A stretch of DNA of 64,000 nt, taken from assembly GCA_964419335.1 (NCBI GenBank), contig CAYQOX010000014.1, positions 29,129-93,128 on the forward strand, read 5' to 3'. How positions within the stretch are numbered: the stretch's first letter is position 1; every line of letters begins with the position of its first letter. The notes beneath the pieces were generated by a model, which ran no database searches, was not told the origin of the DNA, and saw only the letters and a program-made list of their open reading frames with translations. This document shows positions 44,052-52,228 of this stretch, piece after piece. The position numbers and the translations under genes are program-made. Source of the stretch: CAYQOX01 sp964419335 (lineage in GTDB: Bacteria > Hinthialibacterota > Hinthialibacteria > Hinthialibacterales > Hinthialibacteraceae).

Positions 44052-44085
44052 GGGGGGGCAGGTTGCTTATTGCCCCCCTTTTTTT
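44052..44085 (+). terminator. GC-rich hairpin with T7 tract on the plus strand, between two leftward genes
   Basis: GGGGGGCA (44053-44060) pairs with TGCCCCCC (44071-44078) around GGTTGCTTAT and is followed by seven T on the plus strand. Both flanking genes run leftward, so as a terminator it faces against them. On the minus strand it is a stem-loop preceded by A7 and with no T tract. Confidence 0.6.
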
Positions 44086-44099
44086 AACTTTTCAAGCAA

Positions 44100-46160
44100 T
44101 TAGTATAGTTCCCAATTTGAAATAAAGACAGGCTCAAACCAATCCAAATCGCCTTCGGTTAAGGCATCGCGGGTGATTTTGACGCGATCGAGTAAGCCGA
44201 CATATGCATGGCCACCGCCTTCTTCACTCCCGATGTGGTAGTTGAATACTTCAGCAAAACGCACCCCGCCGTCGTAATCCATGGAGTCTCTCAATTCACC
44301 ATCAATATAATAGCGGAACTCAACTCCCATATCATGCACGGCAGCGACATGGTGCCATTGATTATCATCCGGAATAATGGCGTCATCCGAGTGGGCATCG
44401 ATAATCCCGAAGGTGGTGACGGTCAAGGGACTGCCGGTGAAGAGGGTATCGGCAGGTAGATCGGGTGAGGCGTCATTGGAATATGGTAGCGAAGCTTCTT
44501 CAAAGTTGTAAGAAACGACTGTATCGTTGAGAGGTTCTCTTGGGTTATTGGGATCGCTATCCAATTGATCCGCGGAAAGAACAGCATTATGGATACGAAC
44601 ACGATCCAGCACCCCATCTATCGCGCTACCGCCTGTCAAAGTCCCGCCAATACTCAGGCCATTGCCTTGGAGGTCCTGGTTTGTATTTTCGGTTTCGATA
44701 AAACTGGCTTCTTCGCCATCGAGGTAGAAGGTCACGCCGACGCCGGGATCCCAGACGCTAGCCATGTGGTGCCATTCTTGGTCTACGGGAGCGGGTACGC
44801 CGCTGTCAACATCTTCGACCGCCAGCATGGTAAAGAGGAGATTGCCGTTTTCGTGGAAGCCAAATTTGTAGGTGGAATCATAGCGGGCAATGTCGGTCCA
44901 ACCACTTAAGGAATCGAGTTTAACCCATGCTTCCATGGTGATGGGTCCATCGATAAGATTTAAAGGGGAATCGAAGTTGATGTCATCTTCGATGGAGTCA
45001 TCGACAAGGAGGACGCCCCGGTTGGAATAGTCGCCGGCTTGGCCGGAAGGAGAATCTTCGACTGCTTTGGCGGCTTGGCGAGCCCGGAAGGAGAAAGAAT
45101 AACCATTTTGTCCACCGATACCGTAGGCAATGAGAACCGGGCGATCCGAGACTTGTTCAGCAGCATCAAATTTAAGCCAGGCTTCGAAGGTAAAGCTTTC
45201 GTCGATAAACTGCATGTTGTCTAATTCATCTTCGAAAATGACCTGATCGGTCCCATCAAAATAGATGGAATAATCATCATCTTCCCCAGTGGGGGCATCT
45301 TCGGAGAATTCTGGCTGCGTTTGTTCGCTGCGTTCGATGGCGGTACTAAGTGCGGGGAGATTTTCATCGGCTTGATTTTCGTAAGGGATTTCGCCTTCGT
45401 CAAAACTATAGGCTGCGATCGTGCTGTCCAGCGGATCTTTGGGGTTGGCTGGATCACTGTCGAGATCCGCCTCGGTTAAGAGAGCATTGTGGATGCGGGC
45501 GCGATCGATGAATCCAGGAAGTGGAGCCGCCCCATTGGTTTCGGAGCCAATATCGAGGCGATTGTTGAGGACATCGCGGGGCGCATCTGCATTTTCAACG
45601 AAGTCAGCCTCTTCCCCATCCAAATAAAAGGTTACGCCAACCTCTGGTTCCCAGGCACAGGCGACATGATGCCAAACGTTATCGGCGTCCATGGGAATTT
45701 CGCTAGCAATGTCGACAATTCCATAAAAAGTAAAGAGCAAGAAGCCATTATTGATGCCCATTTTGTAGGAACTGCCATAGGCCATGATGCCGTTGACATT
45801 ATTAAGGGCGCCGAGTTTGATCCATGCTTCCATGGTGATAGGGCCCTCGGTAATATCCAACACGGCATTTTCGGAATCGTCGGCAAAGAGACCGTCATTG
45901 ACTTCTACGGCCAAATCACCGCTTTGCCCTGATGGACTGTCACTTGTGCTTTGGGGGATATCCTCATCGGTGTAAGGCAATCCCAGGCTAGCGGTGAATC
46001 CCCAGTCTTCATCGGTGACCGAATTACCCTCGCCTTCGTTAAATTGCCAGAAGTAAACCGATCCTGGAGCCCAGGGATCATCCTGCGCCAAGGTTGCGGG
46101 AGAAAACGCAACCAGCGCGCCCATCAAGAAGACAAACCACATACCATTTCTTTTGTTCAT
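44100..46160 (-). CDS. Secreted LamG/concanavalin-like repeat protein (mosaic)
   Basis: A 686-residue exported protein with a signal peptide (MNKRNGMWFVFLMGALVAFS). It is built of LamG-like jelly-roll modules marked by SPSGQxGD, GPITMEAWxKL, WHHVA, VGVTFYLDGEEA and DRxRIHNALL. The first module is complete (about residues 70-260). Next comes only the first half of a module (FTFEAWLKFDAAEQVSDRPV), then a complete module (about 375-590), and then only the second half of one (WHHVAAVHDMGVEFRYYIDG, LLDRVKITRDAL). It is probably a surface or periplasmic carbohydrate-binding protein. AAGGAGGG precedes the ATG. Confidence 0.85.
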   Translation of the reverse strand: MNKRNGMWFVFLMGALVAFSPATLAQDDPWAPGSVYFWQFNEGEGNSVTDEDWGFTASLGLPYTDEDIPQSTSDSPSGQSGDLAVEVNDGLFADDSENAVLDITEGPITMEAWIKLGALNNVNGIMAYGSSYKMGINNGFLLFTFYGIVDIASEIPMDADNVWHHVACAWEPEVGVTFYLDGEEADFVENADAPRDVLNNRLDIGSETNGAAPLPGFIDRARIHNALLTEADLDSDPANPKDPLDSTIAAYSFDEGEIPYENQADENLPALSTAIERSEQTQPEFSEDAPTGEDDDYSIYFDGTDQVIFEDELDNMQFIDESFTFEAWLKFDAAEQVSDRPVLIAYGIGGQNGYSFSFRARQAAKAVEDSPSGQAGDYSNRGVLLVDDSIEDDINFDSPLNLIDGPITMEAWVKLDSLSGWTDIARYDSTYKFGFHENGNLLFTMLAVEDVDSGVPAPVDQEWHHMASVWDPGVGVTFYLDGEEASFIETENTNQDLQGNGLSIGGTLTGGSAIDGVLDRVRIHNAVLSADQLDSDPNNPREPLNDTVVSYNFEEASLPYSNDASPDLPADTLFTGSPLTVTTFGIIDAHSDDAIIPDDNQWHHVAAVHDMGVEFRYYIDGELRDSMDYDGGVRFAEVFNYHIGSEEGGGHAYVGLLDRVKITRDALTEGDLDWFEPVFISNWELY

Positions 46161-46338
46161 TAGAACCCTCCTTATTTCGGTGAGTAGGATGTAGAGAGGA
46201 TGGTTGAATGGTGCATCTCATCCTCTCATTTTTTTATCGCTCAATTGCTTGTTAAACAATCGAACTATTAAAAGTTATGTTACCTTATTTGAGAGAGGAG
46301 AGTCAATAGAGTTTTAAAAGATCTTTGGGTTTTGATTA

Positions 46339-46398
46339 TTGGATGAATGGGGAGATGGGCAGGATAACGGCCTGGAGGGATGGGGAAGTAGAGAGAAT
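46339..46398. repeat. Dispersed intergenic repeat family 2, copy B (partial)
   Basis: Contains GGATGAATGGGGAGATGGGC and AGGATAACGGCCTGGAGGGA, matching the right half of the copies at 42147-42225 and 52144-52226. The TTTACTTTGTCTGAAT left half is missing. Confidence 0.6.
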
Positions 46399-46458
46399 GA
46401 TTTGGTGATTGAAGTTATAGATTAATTTTCGTAATAAGCAACTTTTTTAAAAAAATAC

Positions 46459-46489
46459 TTGACTTTGTTTTTTTTTGTTGCAATATAAA
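46459..46489 (+). promoter_or_regulatory. Probable promoter of the 46.6-52 kb cassette
   Basis: TTGACT (46459-46464) is followed after 19 bases by TATAAA (46484-46489), or after 17 bases by AATATA. The spacing is acceptable for a sigma-70-like promoter and the region is the only TTGACx pair before the cassette. The leader would be about 95 bases. Confidence 0.4.
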
Positions 46490-46593
46490 CTTAAAATAAT
46501 AATATGGGTTTTATTCGAACAGTATTCTGTTGTGATTTATCTTTGATTTGTTTGTTCCTATGGTTAACGAAATTATTTTCGAGGGACTAAAAA

Positions 46594-49434
46594 ATGAGAA
46601 CGATCATTGTTGCGCTATTTTTGGTCATCATCGTTTCTCTTCTCGTTTTTGTTATCACGAGCAAAGATTCGACAGTTATACCAGTAGAAACCGAATCCTT
46701 GGAAGACATGGTTCAAGAGGAGGAACGAGAACCGGATGAGGTTGCGGAGGAAGTGGAAGCCATTCCCGTACAATTCTTGATCCGGGATGATTCTTATATG
46801 CGACTACGTGACGCTCGTATCGAAATACGAGATGTTACGGGAAATGCAATTACCTCATTAAAAACCAATCGGAATGGGGAAGCGGAATTTTCTAGCCATG
46901 AGGAAACGATTACGTATCAGGTCTCTCATGCTTCCTGTTTTCCAGTGGAAGCGGCCACGGTGGAATTAGAGAGCCGGTTAGGTGAGCCGATTGAAATCCA
47001 ATTACCCCGGAAATATCTGATTACGGGGGAAATCGTCTCGGCCACGGGGGAGACGATAGAAAACGCTCAAATCGAATGTGTATCGAGTCGTGAGAAAGAA
47101 AAGGCTATAAAAACAAGCAGTGATGAAGAAGGGCGTTTTCGTATTTTTCCCTTAAGATATGGATCCTACCTATTGCGAGCCAGCCATCCTTCCTATTTAC
47201 AAACAGAACGAGAAGTGCATGTGGATCAAGAAGAAATAACTCTGGTGCTTCATCATCATTTCAAATTGGTGGTTCAGGCCTTTGATGAGCAAGGATCGAT
47301 CGTACCGGGCGCTTCTATCAATGTTGTTTCATCCGGTACACATGGGTTTTTTGCGGATTCGAAGTTGACGAATTCCATTGGCCGAGCGGTTTTTACAGAC
47401 ATGGTACCGATGGAGTACCGGATTGAAGGGACGGCTCCCTTCTCTTCTTCGACTGAACAAATCCAGATAGCGAAAGCCACGGAAGAACAAGTGGATGTGG
47501 ATTTGTTTTTCCAGCGAGGAACATTTTCTATCTTTGGGAAGGTGATTGACTCATCCTCCCATCGAGGGATTGCTTCGGTTACGGTCGTTTGTGAAGCCTC
47601 TCAGAAGAATGCCAATCAAGCGTTTCCTAAAAAAGTCCAAAGTGATGGGCAAGGGGATTTTCAGCTCCATGGGCTTCCTGTGGGAAGGTATACGATTTAT
47701 GCGGAGCGAATAAAGGGATATATTTCGGGGAAAGAGCCATCTGCTGCCTTTTATGGGGCAGAACAGCCGAGTCAACTATCTCAATTCGTGGATGAAGATA
47801 TTGAAGATTTTAGATTGTATTTAGATCCCGCGTATAAAATTCATGGAACGGTGTATGACCCTAATCAAAAGCCTATGTCTGATATCCTGTTAAAACTTTC
47901 ACTTTCTTATCATGCGGAAAATAGAAATGCAAGTGGTGGTGGGAATCATCGAACTTCGGTGCAATGTTATTCGGATGAAGAAGGAAAATTTACAATGGAG
48001 GTTCCTTTTCATATCGTAGATTCTTTCACGAATGTCTACGTGACAGCGTTTGCAAAAGATTATTATCAAAAATCTTCAGGCAGTATTCAATTGGAAAAAG
48101 AGAAGAAAGATTATTATACCGAAATTATTTTTGAACTAAAAAATAACATAAAGGGAAAGATTGAAGATGAGAAAGGAAACCCGATCGTCGATGCAGAAGT
48201 GATTCTCTTTACGGTCGATAAAAAACCTTTTTATACAGACAAATTGGAAATGAAAGATCAAATAGATATGAAAGGATATACCCGTTCGGATAAAAATGGA
48301 GAATATGCGACTTATTGTTCACCAGGAACGTGGAAAATTGGAGTGCTTGCTGATGGGTATCGAATGCAAGAGGATCTAGATACAACCGTGGAGATCCTTG
48401 AGAATCAAACGACGACTAAAAATTTTGTACTCATTGACGAGGAGGCTCAAATTAGGGGAAAGGTTTTATCCTTGGAAAATGAACCGATCGCCGATGTTGA
48501 TATGTATATTATTGAATCCATAGAAAATTCGATAGCCGCCCCCCGGGAGGATGAAAAGGTGTATTCGTTTGATTTGCGTGGTTTACGGCATGCAACGCTT
48601 GTGGATACAACCAATCAAGAAGGAGAATTTGGGTTTGATACCCCTCGTTCGATTCAAAGTGAACTGACGCGTATGTACAAAATAATAGCGGTCCCTGGGT
48701 CAGAGCGTATTTATGGTCCCGAGGTGGTAAGCAATGTGCGAGCGGGTGATCAGGTTACAATCCAATTGGATTATGATAAGCGAGGGAGTATTCGTGGTAG
48801 AGTCTTAGATGTCTTTGGTCAACCTTTAAGGCAATTTGATCTCATCGTAATATCCAGTTTTGATTCTATCTTTACTTATGGACATGTTCCCAATTATCAT
48901 TGGCACTATTTTTCATCACCCAATGGAGACTTCCTGTTAAAGGATATCGAACCGGAATATTCTCCGATTCATTTGGCCGTAAAAAATGAAGAATGGGGAC
49001 TGGCATTGAGTGAACCTATCGTTATGCATGAGCAAGATAGTATACAAGATGTGGTTATACAATATGAAAATCCAATCACCTTATCAGGCCAAGTTATTGA
49101 CTCTGCGTCGAAAGAGCCAATTCATGAGGCGAAAGTTAAACTTAATTTTATGACGGATCCAGATTATAAAGAAAAACTTTACTCGACTCGTTTTGGCTAT
49201 TTGGGACACTTTGCTCCCCACCAAGGGCGGATATTAAACTTTTTCCCTGAAGCCAAGACGGATGAGGAAGGTCGGTTCCGGCTGCAGGACGTACCCAATG
49301 AGCCTCTGTGGTTGAGTATTCATATAAGAAGATATAACCCTAAAATAATACCCATTTATCCGACAAAAAACCAAAGCATTCAACTTGGAGAAATCCTGCT
49401 TATGGGTAAACAACCTTCTTTTACAATGAGGTAA
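46594..49434 (+). CDS. Exported 946-residue protein of carboxypeptidase-regulatory-like repeats
   Basis: The N-terminal helix (IIVALFLVIIVSLLVFVIT) looks like an uncleaved anchor, followed by an acidic stretch (EEEREPDEVAEEVEA). Then come about eight beta-sandwich repeats of the CarboxypepD_reg type, each marked by a GxVxDxxGxPIxxAxV-like start and a GxFxLxxxPxGxY end. Examples are ITGEIVSATGETIENAQIEC, FGKVIDSSSHRGIASVTVVC, IKGKIEDEKGNPIVDAEVIL, IRGRVLDVFGQPL and LSGQVIDSASKEPIHEAKVK. There is no enzymatic domain, so it is probably an adhesive or scaffold protein facing outwards. It is four bases ahead of the next gene and starts a co-directional set. Confidence 0.85.
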   Translation: MRTIIVALFLVIIVSLLVFVITSKDSTVIPVETESLEDMVQEEEREPDEVAEEVEAIPVQFLIRDDSYMRLRDARIEIRDVTGNAITSLKTNRNGEAEFSSHEETITYQVSHASCFPVEAATVELESRLGEPIEIQLPRKYLITGEIVSATGETIENAQIECVSSREKEKAIKTSSDEEGRFRIFPLRYGSYLLRASHPSYLQTEREVHVDQEEITLVLHHHFKLVVQAFDEQGSIVPGASINVVSSGTHGFFADSKLTNSIGRAVFTDMVPMEYRIEGTAPFSSSTEQIQIAKATEEQVDVDLFFQRGTFSIFGKVIDSSSHRGIASVTVVCEASQKNANQAFPKKVQSDGQGDFQLHGLPVGRYTIYAERIKGYISGKEPSAAFYGAEQPSQLSQFVDEDIEDFRLYLDPAYKIHGTVYDPNQKPMSDILLKLSLSYHAENRNASGGGNHRTSVQCYSDEEGKFTMEVPFHIVDSFTNVYVTAFAKDYYQKSSGSIQLEKEKKDYYTEIIFELKNNIKGKIEDEKGNPIVDAEVILFTVDKKPFYTDKLEMKDQIDMKGYTRSDKNGEYATYCSPGTWKIGVLADGYRMQEDLDTTVEILENQTTTKNFVLIDEEAQIRGKVLSLENEPIADVDMYIIESIENSIAAPREDEKVYSFDLRGLRHATLVDTTNQEGEFGFDTPRSIQSELTRMYKIIAVPGSERIYGPEVVSNVRAGDQVTIQLDYDKRGSIRGRVLDVFGQPLRQFDLIVISSFDSIFTYGHVPNYHWHYFSSPNGDFLLKDIEPEYSPIHLAVKNEEWGLALSEPIVMHEQDSIQDVVIQYENPITLSGQVIDSASKEPIHEAKVKLNFMTDPDYKEKLYSTRFGYLGHFAPHQGRILNFFPEAKTDEEGRFRLQDVPNEPLWLSIHIRRYNPKIIPIYPTKNQSIQLGEILLMGKQPSFTMR

Positions 49435-49438
49435 TACG

Positions 49439-50368
49439 ATGAAAACAGCTGTAATTTATATTATACTTTATTTCTTTATGCCTTTAACAATTGTATATGC
49501 ACTTGAAGAAGAGGAGATTGTAGAAAAAATACGTACACGGGATGAACGGATGCATGATTTTATAGTCACGTATGAAGAGAAAAGTGTGCATCATCCTACC
49601 TTTGATGATATTGGTAAGGCCACTCGTTATGTAGAAAGTTTAGACACGACTCGACCGATGGATAAAGAGCGCAAAGCAAAGCAAATGATCAAAGGAAGCA
49701 CTACAGTCCAAGAAAGAAATATAGTATTCAATGACCATAAAACCTTTCTTGATTTTGTGATTACATCGACCGGCAATACCTATATGAGAATGCAAAGAAA
49801 TAATTTAAAAACGAATTATGTTGATTATACCAATGCAATAAGGATATACGACAGCATTTATCTTATACTTATTTATTTTGCAGATCTTACTATTGTAAGA
49901 GATGATAACTATCAATTAACAGAGATGATAAAGATTAGCCAAAATATCTATAAATTAACTTTCGAATCAAACAATGGAAATAAATCTACTATTAAAGTTG
50001 ATACATCAAATGATTACGTACCATTAAGAATTATAAACAATAAGCCATCTTCAAGACAAGTATATATATTCAAGAATTATATAACAGATGATAATTATAA
50101 GTTACCATCACAAGCCACTGTACTTTTTTATGAAAACCACCCAACCAAAAATGAATTATATCTTAGAAGCCAAATGGAAATACGTTTAAAATATGTTAAA
50201 TACTTTGACAATCTCGATGAAGAAAGAATAACATTTCATGTACCGAACGGTACTGAAGTGAGGACAAGTAGTGGTGGTCGATCAAATAGATATGTAATAT
50301 TTAATAACAAAAACAAGATAGTTGATTTCAATAAATGGGCAATAAAATATATCAATGATTGGAGGTGA
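49439..50368 (+). CDS. Exported LolA-like protein of unknown function
   Basis: A 309-residue protein with a signal peptide (MKTAVIYIILYFFMPLTIVYA) and an N-terminal helix (EEEEIVEKIRTRDERMHDFIVTYEEK), like the start of LolA/outer-membrane lipoprotein-sorting relatives. The remainder is predicted beta-rich (MRMQRNNLKTNYVDYTN, PSQATVLFYENHP). I do not recognise a named family with certainty. Codon use is strongly AT-biased compared with neighbours. It begins four bases after the repeat protein, so it belongs to the same operon, and its stop lies inside a perfect GGAGGTGAT. Confidence 0.7.
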   Translation: MKTAVIYIILYFFMPLTIVYALEEEEIVEKIRTRDERMHDFIVTYEEKSVHHPTFDDIGKATRYVESLDTTRPMDKERKAKQMIKGSTTVQERNIVFNDHKTFLDFVITSTGNTYMRMQRNNLKTNYVDYTNAIRIYDSIYLILIYFADLTIVRDDNYQLTEMIKISQNIYKLTFESNNGNKSTIKVDTSNDYVPLRIINNKPSSRQVYIFKNYITDDNYKLPSQATVLFYENHPTKNELYLRSQMEIRLKYVKYFDNLDEERITFHVPNGTEVRTSSGGRSNRYVIFNNKNKIVDFNKWAIKYINDWR

Positions 50369-50430
50369 TGCATTAAATAAAATACATAACAAAGATTGGA
50401 GGTGATATATTATATTTATTTATGCAATAA
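50357..50430 (+). repeat. Duplicated perfect Shine-Dalgarno sequence with two-codon open frames
   Basis: The 13-mer GATTGGAGGTGAT occurs at 50357-50369 and 50394-50406. GGAGGTGAT is the exact complement of the usual 16S rRNA 3' end. ATG-CAT-TAA overlaps the first copy and ATG-CAA-TAA follows the second by 15 bases; no longer frame starts there. The next gene begins at 50456 without a good ribosome binding site. Confidence 0.6.
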
Positions 50431-50455
50431 AACATTAAAAAAAGTAGAATAAACA

Positions 50456-50860
50456 ATGTTAAAGAACAGATATACTATACAAACTATAACAATCATTCCA
50501 TTTATAGTTATTGCTATATTATTCTTTTACAATACCTCTATATCTGAGGAATGCTTCCGTTTATGCAGTAAATACCAAAACCCACATGAATATTGCAGCG
50601 ATAATGGCAATTGTGATCCATATTATGGCATTTGGGAATATTGTGCCTATCAAGTAAGTAATTCCGGAATGAATGACTATAAGATAGGTTGGGCAACAAG
50701 GCCAGAAGTAAAATTAATGAATGGCGTTTGTGGGTTATATTGTTGTGGTGATCAATATTATTCTAGATGCACCATGGGAGAATTTTTAGAAGAAACGGGT
50801 AACAATGATATCGCTTGTGATGATACATTAGCAGGGAGTTACACCGATGATTGTGATTAA
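50456..50860 (+). CDS. Small exported cysteine-rich protein
   Basis: A 134-residue protein with an N-terminal hydrophobic segment (TIIPFIVIAILFFYN) and 11 cysteines in the remaining 100 residues (ECFRLC, EYC, GNC, EYC, VCGLYCC, RC, AC, DC). The spacing suggests a disulfide-bonded exported domain rather than a metal site, but the odd count is notable. I recognise no family. It has no clear Shine-Dalgarno sequence before ATG 50456. A strong terminator follows, so the DUF1573 gene beyond may be read through only partly. It is part of the AT-rich cassette. Confidence 0.7.
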   Translation: MLKNRYTIQTITIIPFIVIAILFFYNTSISEECFRLCSKYQNPHEYCSDNGNCDPYYGIWEYCAYQVSNSGMNDYKIGWATRPEVKLMNGVCGLYCCGDQYYSRCTMGEFLEETGNNDIACDDTLAGSYTDDCD

Positions 50861-50867
50861 ATAATTG

Positions 50868-50904
50868 TAGGTGCCATATAAAAAAATATGGCACCTATTT
50901 TCTT
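50868..50904 (+). terminator. Intrinsic terminator with perfect 12-bp stem
   Basis: TAGGTGCCATAT (50868-50879) pairs exactly with ATATGGCACCTA (50886-50897) around AAAAAA, followed by TTTTCTTTT. It lies eight bases after the Cys-rich gene and 17 bases before the DUF1573 start, so it may attenuate read-through into that gene. Confidence 0.75.
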
Positions 50905-50920
50905 TTGAGGAGAGGTATTA

Positions 50921-51958
50921 ATGTTTACTAGAAAAACTTTCATAGGTATTTGTATTATTCTATGTGTTATCTTTGCAATTTATTTTGCCCAAAAACTAAC
51001 CTTATTAAATGATTTGATAATTATTAAAAATAAATTAAATAATATTAAATTCAAGGTAGATCTAGGGGCATTTGGTAATGATAAAGTTGTTAAAAAAAAT
51101 ATAGAATTAAGAAATTCACTAGAAAAAGATGTGCGTATTCAACCAATATCTAGCAGTTGTGGTTGTGCTCGATTAATTGTTGACAATGCAACTATCCCCA
51201 CACAGTCAAAAACTTCAATTATCATTGAATTTGATCCAATTCGAAGAAAGCCTGCACCAACAAAGCAGATTTTATCAGTGAAGCTTTATGATGAAGATAA
51301 TAATGAAATTAATGAAATTACATTTCTAGTTTATGCGGAAGTGGAAAAAGTCTTGGATTACAAGTCTGTAATTACTTTTCCAGAAAATATCGAAGATGTC
51401 CATGAAGAAACTGTACAGATTGAGTACAATAAGGATCAGCCTTTTATTGTGAACGATATACAACTGCCTAGAGGGTATCATGTCAATCTCAAGAAAGGCG
51501 ATCCAATTGAGGATCAATCTGAGATTTATATCACAAGAAGAGCCAATAGGAAATATAATCTTGGGAATCTTCGAATTGTAAGTGAAGATGATCAAATTAT
51601 CGAGATTAGATTGGTAGAAGATCGGGATACCTACTTTAAATTGGATCCTAAGATCGTTCACCTTGTTTTGACTCAAAATACAGATTTTGAGATAAGGAAA
51701 CCTATTCAACTGGTTCCCATACAAAGTGGTATTGCGATTGAAAATATTCATATTGATTGTGAGCATAAAAATATTCAATTCGTGGATCAGAAAATTCGTG
51801 AAAATCCAAATCCTGGTGAAGATTATGTGTTCCATACCTATATGCAAATCAATCCCGAGGGTTTTGAGGAAACGTACATAGGTCATTTTACGATTAAGTC
51901 GGATGGCTATACTCAAGATGTGCCGTTTTATATAACGGTTTACGATTGGGAAAACTAG
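50921..51958 (+). CDS. Exported DUF1573 protein
   Basis: A 345-residue protein with an N-terminal hydrophobic anchor (FIGICIILCVIFAIYFAQKL). One clear DUF1573 beta-sandwich (about residues 38-140) is marked by DLGAFGNDKVVKKNIELRNS, then ISSSCGCARLIVDN with the conserved CGC, and SKTSIIIEFDP. The C-terminal 200 residues are beta-rich and resemble further Ig-like domains. DUF1573 is common beside secreted proteins in Bacteroidetes and Planctomycetes, and its function is unknown. GAGGAGAGG precedes ATG 50921. It has AT-rich codon use like the two genes before it and closes the cassette. Confidence 0.8.
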   Translation: MFTRKTFIGICIILCVIFAIYFAQKLTLLNDLIIIKNKLNNIKFKVDLGAFGNDKVVKKNIELRNSLEKDVRIQPISSSCGCARLIVDNATIPTQSKTSIIIEFDPIRRKPAPTKQILSVKLYDEDNNEINEITFLVYAEVEKVLDYKSVITFPENIEDVHEETVQIEYNKDQPFIVNDIQLPRGYHVNLKKGDPIEDQSEIYITRRANRKYNLGNLRIVSEDDQIIEIRLVEDRDTYFKLDPKIVHLVLTQNTDFEIRKPIQLVPIQSGIAIENIHIDCEHKNIQFVDQKIRENPNPGEDYVFHTYMQINPEGFEETYIGHFTIKSDGYTQDVPFYITVYDWEN

Positions 51959-52228
51959 CCGGCTTCCCTTCCCTCTTGATTTTATACAACCTGCCTGTTT
52001 TACCCGCGTATTTTTATTCTGGAGTGCGATTGAGGACTTCTTTGTATCCTGAGGATGCATGTAGAACTTTGTGTTGATTCGAAGGATAATAGGGAGGAGG
52101 TGTCTTCTAGGGGAGGTGTTTTTTTTGTTTGTATTAAAATGGAAGGATTTACTTTGTCTGAATTGGGATGGGCGGGATGAGTGGATATTCAGGATAACAG
52201 CCTGGAATTAGGAAAGGGAGAGAAAAAC
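51959..52228. other. Gene-free region with family 2 repeat copy
   Basis: 270 bases holding purine-rich short direct repeats (GGGAGGAGGTG, GGGGAGGTG near 52092-52119) and the repeat at 52144-52226, which also supplies the ribosome binding site of the next gene. No terminator with a T-tract is clear. Confidence 0.4.
52144..52226. repeat. Dispersed intergenic repeat family 2, copy C
   Basis: Matches 42147-42225 over GGATTTACTTTGTCTGAAT-GGGATG, GGATATTCAGGATAAC and CTGGA. Its right end runs into GGAAAGGGAGAG, the Shine-Dalgarno region of the lipoprotein gene, so the repeat appears to have contributed a translation signal. Confidence 0.7.

Larger units (their letters stand above)
46161..46593. 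other. Gene-free region with repeat copy and cassette promoter
   Basis: 433 bases. It holds the leader of the leftward LamG gene, a family 2 repeat at 46339-46398, and a probable rightward promoter at 46459-46489. GAGGG before ATG 46594 is a good ribosome binding site. Confidence 0.5.
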
